Shown: positions 63,231-64,000 of the stretch, piece by piece
How positions within the stretch are numbered: the first letter of the stretch is position 1
Layout: each line of letters starts with the position of its first letter
Source: Aphanomyces cochlioides
Taxonomy: Eukaryota > Oomycota > Saprolegniomycetes > Saprolegniales > Verrucalvaceae
Assembly: GCA_019828595.1 (NCBI GenBank)
Contig: JAHQRK010000013.1
Coordinates: forward strand, 1,705,501 to 1,769,500
Reading direction: 5' to 3'
DNA length: 64,000 nt
The notes under the pieces: generated by a model
What the model was told of the DNA's origin: nothing
The model's database searches: none
What the model saw: only the letters and a program-made list of their open reading frames with translations
Program-made: the position numbers and the translations under genes

Positions 63231-64000
63231 ATGCATACTTGGTTCGTCGTTCAAATCATGATTGCGGCAATCGCGTACGGCGTCTGGTCTAGTCCAGCTG
63301 CTGCAATTACATCGCCGAGTTACGTGGTATGGTTGAAAACACCATTATCCCTCAGGGCTGCTGCACCACCCATGAATATTCGCGCTGCCCAAGGAGATAG
63401 CTCTTCCGATATGTCTCTTTGTCGAGCAAATCAAGCTGCACCAAATGGCCTGCACCGTTCGACGACTGAAAATGCATGTTTGAAAGCATGCAACGGAGGC
63501 AACAAGACGGTATGCGCAGCCAAGTGCATTGTTTTCCCCGACACGTCTCCTGGCTACATTTGTACTGGGATCTGCTTCAAACAGGATGACAAGTGCACCA
63601 ACCCAAATAGTCCATTCTGCAAAGGTGATACCTTATCATGCGCTACAACAACACGGACACCAATGACTCTCGTACCAACAACCGCCAAAGCCACGACCAC
63701 CATGACACCTGAAACCAGTACATCTGCACCTCGATCGTCGACGATGAATCCTTCTACTTCATTGCCAAACACTGCAACGACGAAAGTGCCCTCTACAACT
63801 CCACCAAAGAGTGGACCGACTGGAAATCCATCGCCGAGCTCGTCACCTCCATCCTCTCCGACTACCACTCGACCCGCAGCCCTGCCTAGTGTTGTGCCAT
63901 CTATAAGTCAACATGCACCAGATAAACTAACCACGGCACCTCCTCGAGATGCCCCAACAACGAGCCTTCCTCCTGCAGTTGTATCCACACCAACGACAAA
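63231..64000 (+). CDS. Secreted Cys-rich, mucin-like protein (runs off window)
   Basis: Open frame from ATG 63231 to the window end. Signal peptide-like start MHTWFVVQIMIAAIAYGVWS followed by SPAAA. At residues about 80-145 there is a Cys-rich module (CLKACNGGNKTVCAAKCIV, GYICTGICFKQDDKC, CKGDTLSC) matching that in the pseudoprotease on the other side of the shared promoter. After this comes a long Thr/Ser/Pro-rich region, likely O-glycosylated, still open at 64000. The rest is outside the window. A wall- or matrix-associated secreted protein is the likely class; no enzyme domain visible so far. Confidence 0.75.
   Translation, partial: MHTWFVVQIMIAAIAYGVWSSPAAAITSPSYVVWLKTPLSLRAAAPPMNIRAAQGDSSSDMSLCRANQAAPNGLHRSTTENACLKACNGGNKTVCAAKCIVFPDTSPGYICTGICFKQDDKCTNPNSPFCKGDTLSCATTTRTPMTLVPTTAKATTTMTPETSTSAPRSSTMNPSTSLPNTATTKVPSTTPPKSGPTGNPSPSSSPPSSPTTTRPAALPSVVPSISQHAPDKLTTAPPRDAPTTSLPPAVVSTPTT

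Noticed and set aside
63554..63868. 104-codon Val/Gly-rich minus frame
   Set aside because: Complement of the Thr/Pro-rich region of the secreted gene; typical shadow of repetitive codons.
1..64000. CRISPR arrays, operons, ribosome binding sites, tRNA or rRNA genes
   Set aside because: None seen; introns and gene content are eukaryotic and no cloverleaf or rRNA sequence was recognised by eye.

Overview
The window is a 64-kb stretch of a protist nuclear genome. It most resembles an oomycete of the Saprolegniales (Aphanomyces-like). Supporting signs are genes split by many short (about 40-60 bp) GT-AG introns, an endolysosomal two-pore channel, a secreted papain-type protease with a Thr/Ser/Pro linker and C-terminal Cys-rich module, a catalytically dead trypsin homologue, Ty3/Gypsy and pogo/Tc1-type elements, and small paralogous families arranged as inverted duplicates. 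The genus is an inference from family content.

Layout. 1-5.0 kb: 5' part of a decayed Ty3/Gypsy element (minus strand; its 3' end lies outside). 5.8-8.8 kb: two-pore cation channel (minus). 9.8-17.5 kb: a near-perfect 2.7-kb inverted duplication, each arm holding an F-box-like/leucine-rich gene and a secreted cysteine protease. 19.5-22.7 kb: two more members of that leucine-rich family, one broken. 22.8-28.4 kb: a divergent pair of short-chain dehydrogenase/reductase (SDR) genes. The left one is destroyed by a solo LTR and other lesions. Their shared intergenic region carries a pogo-type DNA transposon with exact TIRs and a TA duplication. 28.5-34.8 kb: a multi-exon LRR gene and a mitochondrial dimethylglycine/sarcosine dehydrogenase. 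35.0-36.5 kb: an internally deleted Tc1/IS630-type transposon. 36.6-37.9 kb: a fifth leucine-rich paralogue with one nonsense codon. 38.5-47.9 kb: an inverted copy of the SDR pair's promoter region, then an SDR gene split by a complete 7.5-kb Ty3/Gypsy element flanked by GGAAA duplications. 48.0-49.6 kb: a 0.7-kb inverted repeat encoding a small secreted peptide on each arm. 49.9-53.3 kb: three more SDR copies, one dead and two intact. 54.3-60.4 kb: housekeeping genes, exportin-1 (CRM1) and a PP2C/PTC7-type phosphatase. 61.3-64.0 kb: two divergently oriented secreted proteins sharing a Cys-rich module.

The most interesting new observations are these. (1) A 27-nt palindromic element (9-nt arms, 9-nt spacer, half-site GATTGCG/CGCAATC) lies upstream of every SDR copy whose upstream region survives and at one relic promoter; it looks like a family-wide regulatory site. 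(2) An antisense reading frame sits between integrase and 3' LTR in the complete Gypsy element. (3) Inverted duplications recur at three scales (2.7 kb, about 1 kb, 0.7 kb). (4) A pseudoprotease and its neighbour share an unnamed Cys-rich module. Several SDR copies carry lesions in cofactor or catalytic motifs. The cluster therefore looks like a birth-and-death family shaped by transposons rather than a metabolic pathway.
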